From assembly GCA_030146605.1 (NCBI GenBank), contig JASLBO010000142.1:1-7330 (forward strand): a stretch of DNA of 7,330 nucleotides, written 5' to 3'. The DNA comes from Sphingomonas sp. (GTDB lineage: Bacteria > Pseudomonadota > Alphaproteobacteria > Sphingomonadales > Sphingomonadaceae). Below the pieces are notes generated by a model. It was not told the origin of the DNA. It ran no database searches and saw nothing but the letters and a program-made list of their open reading frames with translations. A program made the position numbers and the translations under genes. Shown here in pieces: positions 5,843 through 7,330 of the stretch; the first letter of the stretch is position 1; each line of letters opens with the position of its first letter.

Positions 5843-6304
5843 TCAATTGCCGTACAATGCCGCCTCGGCGGCGCGGCGCCGGGTCAGGCCGGCAAGCACC
5901 CGGCCCGCCGCCTTGTTCCACCGCCCGAATTGCTGCTGCGCGCCGGCGAAGTCCCCGGTCTTGTGCATCCTGAGCAAGGTGCTGCTCGAAAGATTGCCGA
6001 TCCCGACATTATAGGCGAAGCTGACCAGAGCATCGAACTGGTGCTGGCTTGTCTGCGCCGCGCCGAGCACGCCCGAGACCTTGGCGGCGAATCCGGTGAG
6101 ATCGCGCGTCAGCCGATCGTCGCATTGCTGCTGGCTCCAGATCACCCCCGGCCTGACGTCGGCGCCGGTGGTGCCCCACCCGATCGTCCACGGATCGCCG
6201 CCCGTCCCCGGATCGGGATAAGCCGCGAAGCTGCCATCGGCCTGTTTCTTCGCGCAACCTTCGAACTCTTGTATCAGCGCGATGCACGCTGGACCCGGCG
6301 TCAT
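5843..6304 (-). CDS. Phage-type lysozyme (glycoside hydrolase family 24)
   Basis: Muramidase that cuts the MurNAc-GlcNAc bond of peptidoglycan; 153 residues, the usual size of a T4/P22-type endolysin. The catalytic glutamate is Glu15 (IQEFEG) and the aspartate is probably Asp31 (AYPDPG). The threonine is Thr40 in PWTIGWG. The later family blocks FDALVSFAYNVGIGNLSSSTLL (90-111) and FGRWNKAAGRVLAGLTRRRAAEAALY (126-151) are clear. The Glu-to-Asp distance is about seven residues longer than in the simple endolysins (E-8-D). There is no signal peptide or SAR helix and no holin or spanin next to it, so export is unexplained. The start ATG at 6304 has a very good ribosome binding site (GGGGGAGG, 7 nt upstream). 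First gene of the leftward cluster, divergent from tlyA. It could be a domesticated prophage lysin. Confidence 0.9.
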   Translation of the reverse strand: MTPGPACIALIQEFEGCAKKQADGSFAAYPDPGTGGDPWTIGWGTTGADVRPGVIWSQQQCDDRLTRDLTGFAAKVSGVLGAAQTSQHQFDALVSFAYNVGIGNLSSSTLLRMHKTGDFAGAQQQFGRWNKAAGRVLAGLTRRRAAEAALYGN

Positions 6305-6418
6305 GGCAAACCTCCCCCGAAGTTGAGCAAGACTTGTGCATCACCTGCACGGTGTTGGCCATCGTCTTTCATGCGTGCAGTGGTTGCAGCGCAGCCAAAG
6401 CCGCGCCTAAAGCGGCGC
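6305..6418. other. Divergent intergenic region between lysozyme gene and tlyA
   Basis: 114 bp that should carry the promoters of both divergent genes. I see no exact EcfG site (GGAAC) on either strand and no convincing sigma-70 -35/-10 pair. A small inverted repeat GCCGC-GCCTAAA-GCGGC lies just before the tlyA start, in the place of its ribosome binding site. Confidence 0.4.
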
Positions 6419-7153
6419 ATGGCCAAGCAACGCGCCGATCAGATGCTCGTCGATCGCGGGCTGGCCGAAAGCCGCACCCGCGCGCAGGCGCTGATCATGG
6501 CCGGACTCGTCTTCGCCGGTGATCGCAAGGTCGACAAGCCCGGCCAGCAGCTGGCCGACGACGCCGCGCTCGACGTGCGCGGCCGCGATCACCCCTGGGT
6601 GTCGCGCGGCGGGATCAAGCTGGCGCACGCGCTCGATCATTTCGGCTGGGACGTGACCGGCGCCGTGGCGATCGACGTCGGCTCGTCGACCGGCGGCTTC
6701 ACCGACGTGTTGCTCAGCCGCGGCGCGGCGCGCGTCTATGCGGTCGACAGCGGCACCAACCAGCTGGCGTGGAAGCTGCGTCAGGACCCGCGCGTCATCG
6801 TCCACGAGCAAACCAGCGCGCGCATCCTCACCGAAGCCCACATAACCGAGCCCGTCGACCTGATCGTCTGCGACGCCAGCTTCATCGGCCTCGCCAAGGT
6901 GCTCGAAACGCCGTTGCGCTTCGCCAGACCGGAGGCCCGGCTGGCGGCGCTGATCAAACCGCAATTCGAGGCGGGGCGCGGCGAAGTGGGGAAGGGCGGT
7001 GTCGTCCGCGATCCGGAGGTACACGATCGCGTCTGCCGCGAAGTCGCCGACTGGGTCGCCGCGCAAGGCTGGCGCGTGCTCGGTATCACGCAGAGCCCGA
7101 TCACCGGCCCCGAGGGCAATGTCGAATTCCTGATCGGCGCCGTGCGGGGCTGA
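6419..7153 (+). CDS. tlyA: TlyA family rRNA 2'-O-methyltransferase (hemolysin A family)
   Basis: Transfers a methyl group from S-adenosylmethionine to ribose 2'-OH of ribosomal RNA; members act on 16S and/or 23S rRNA, and loss gives capreomycin resistance in mycobacteria. It has 244 residues. An N-terminal S4 RNA-binding domain (about 1-58, RADQMLVDRGLAESRTRAQ) is joined by the linker HPWVSRGGIKL to an FtsJ-like Rossmann domain with the SAM motif AIDVGSSTGGFTDVLL (84-99). The catalytic tetrad is complete: Lys67, Asp152, Lys180 and Glu236. The ATG at 6419 is chosen because the family begins right at this point. An in-frame ATG at 6371 would add 16 basic residues without a ribosome binding site, and the frame stays open upstream only because it lies antisense to the lysozyme gene. 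The old name hemolysin does not imply a toxin. Confidence 0.93.
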   Translation: MAKQRADQMLVDRGLAESRTRAQALIMAGLVFAGDRKVDKPGQQLADDAALDVRGRDHPWVSRGGIKLAHALDHFGWDVTGAVAIDVGSSTGGFTDVLLSRGAARVYAVDSGTNQLAWKLRQDPRVIVHEQTSARILTEAHITEPVDLIVCDASFIGLAKVLETPLRFARPEARLAALIKPQFEAGRGEVGKGGVVRDPEVHDRVCREVADWVAAQGWRVLGITQSPITGPEGNVEFLIGAVRG

Positions 7154-7330
7154 GCGGATTTGGCTCAAGATCCCAACGACCGCTTCCGCCCCGATTGTGT
7201 TGAAAAACTCCCACGGGCTCGATGATCGGCCCTGCGTGGGAAACATGATTGCGTCGGACGGCGCGGCTTGCCATTAATAGTGCACTCTTGACGCTGCTAT
7301 TGAATGATTATTACGCGGCAGTCGCCACCT
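7154..7330. other. AT-richer tail after tlyA, no complete gene
   Basis: 177 bp without a supportable gene. The part at about 7270-7315 is clearly AT-richer than the rest of the window. All three - strand frames meet stop codons between about 7270 and 7320, compatible with a gene beyond the right edge ending here. A TTGACG at about 7288 could be a + strand -35 box, but no good -10 follows at normal spacing. Confidence 0.4.
7202..7241 (-). terminator. Intrinsic terminator on the - strand
   Basis: Bases 7209-7215 (TCCCACG) pair with 7235-7241 (CGTGGGA), and GGC at 7216-7218 can pair with GCC at 7229-7231 across a small bulge. Read on the - strand, the stem is followed by GTTTTTC, the U-run of an intrinsic terminator. 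It would end a transcript coming from a gene to the right of the window. On the + strand the hairpin has A-rich flanks, so it is a poor terminator for tlyA. Confidence 0.55.

Noticed and set aside
4882..5973. 363-codon open frame on the + strand
   Set aside because: It runs antisense to two genes with good starts (membrane protein, DUF3140) and part of the lysozyme; composition is shadow-like.
6009..6362. 117-codon - strand frame starting MANTVQVMHK upstream of the lysozyme start
   Set aside because: It overlaps the lysozyme gene in another frame for most of its length and has no recognisable domain; only the short leader part is outside the gene.
5930..6418. Long N-terminal extension of tlyA
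   Set aside because: The frame is open but antisense to the lysozyme gene, with no TlyA-like sequence before residue MAKQRADQML; the family starts at 6419.
6419..7153. Hemolysin toxin gene
   Set aside because: The hemolysin name is historical; the S4 plus FtsJ-like domains and K-D-K-E tetrad identify an rRNA methyltransferase.
6407..7246. 279-codon open frame on the - strand opposite tlyA
   Set aside because: Antisense to a gene with a complete catalytic tetrad; its first residues come from the terminator hairpin region and match no family I know.

Overview
The window is a GC-rich, tightly packed piece of bacterial chromosome. Strong third-position GC bias, a PrtD/PrtE-type exporter next to its RTX substrate, an OsmC/DUF3140 stress cluster and an EcfG-type promoter (GGAAC-N16-CGTT) all point to an alphaproteobacterium. 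Sphingomonadales is my best guess, but no rRNA or other marker here proves it.

Left part (1-3741, + strand): a type I secretion cassette. It opens with the 3' end of an RTX calcium-binding protein. A strong hairpin and the two inner-membrane/periplasmic exporter genes follow: a PrtD-type ABC transporter and a HlyD/PrtE-type membrane fusion protein, joined by an ATGA overlap. No TolC-like outer-membrane channel gene is present, so it must be encoded elsewhere. The exporter probably secretes the RTX protein.

Middle part (3748-6304, - strand): five small genes read leftwards. In transcription order they are a GH24 phage-type lysozyme, a DUF3140 protein, a single-span membrane protein of unknown function, the peroxiredoxin OsmC, and an RBBP9/YdeN-like alpha/beta-hydrolase whose nucleophile and histidine positions appear substituted. 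A close match to the general stress response sigma factor EcfG consensus lies just upstream of the membrane-protein gene and may also serve osmC. The last gene converges on the secretion cassette with only 6 bp between the stop codons, and a 14-bp palindrome covers that junction.

Right part (6305-7330): tlyA, an rRNA 2'-O-methyltransferase of the hemolysin A family with its K-D-K-E tetrad, is divergent from the lysozyme gene. After it comes a more AT-rich tail with a hairpin and T-run that reads as an intrinsic terminator on the - strand, probably for a gene beyond the right edge.

Most genes belong to known families. The items most worth a second look are the apparent pseudo-hydrolase, the EcfG promoter and stress cluster, and the hairpin between the RTX gene and its exporter.
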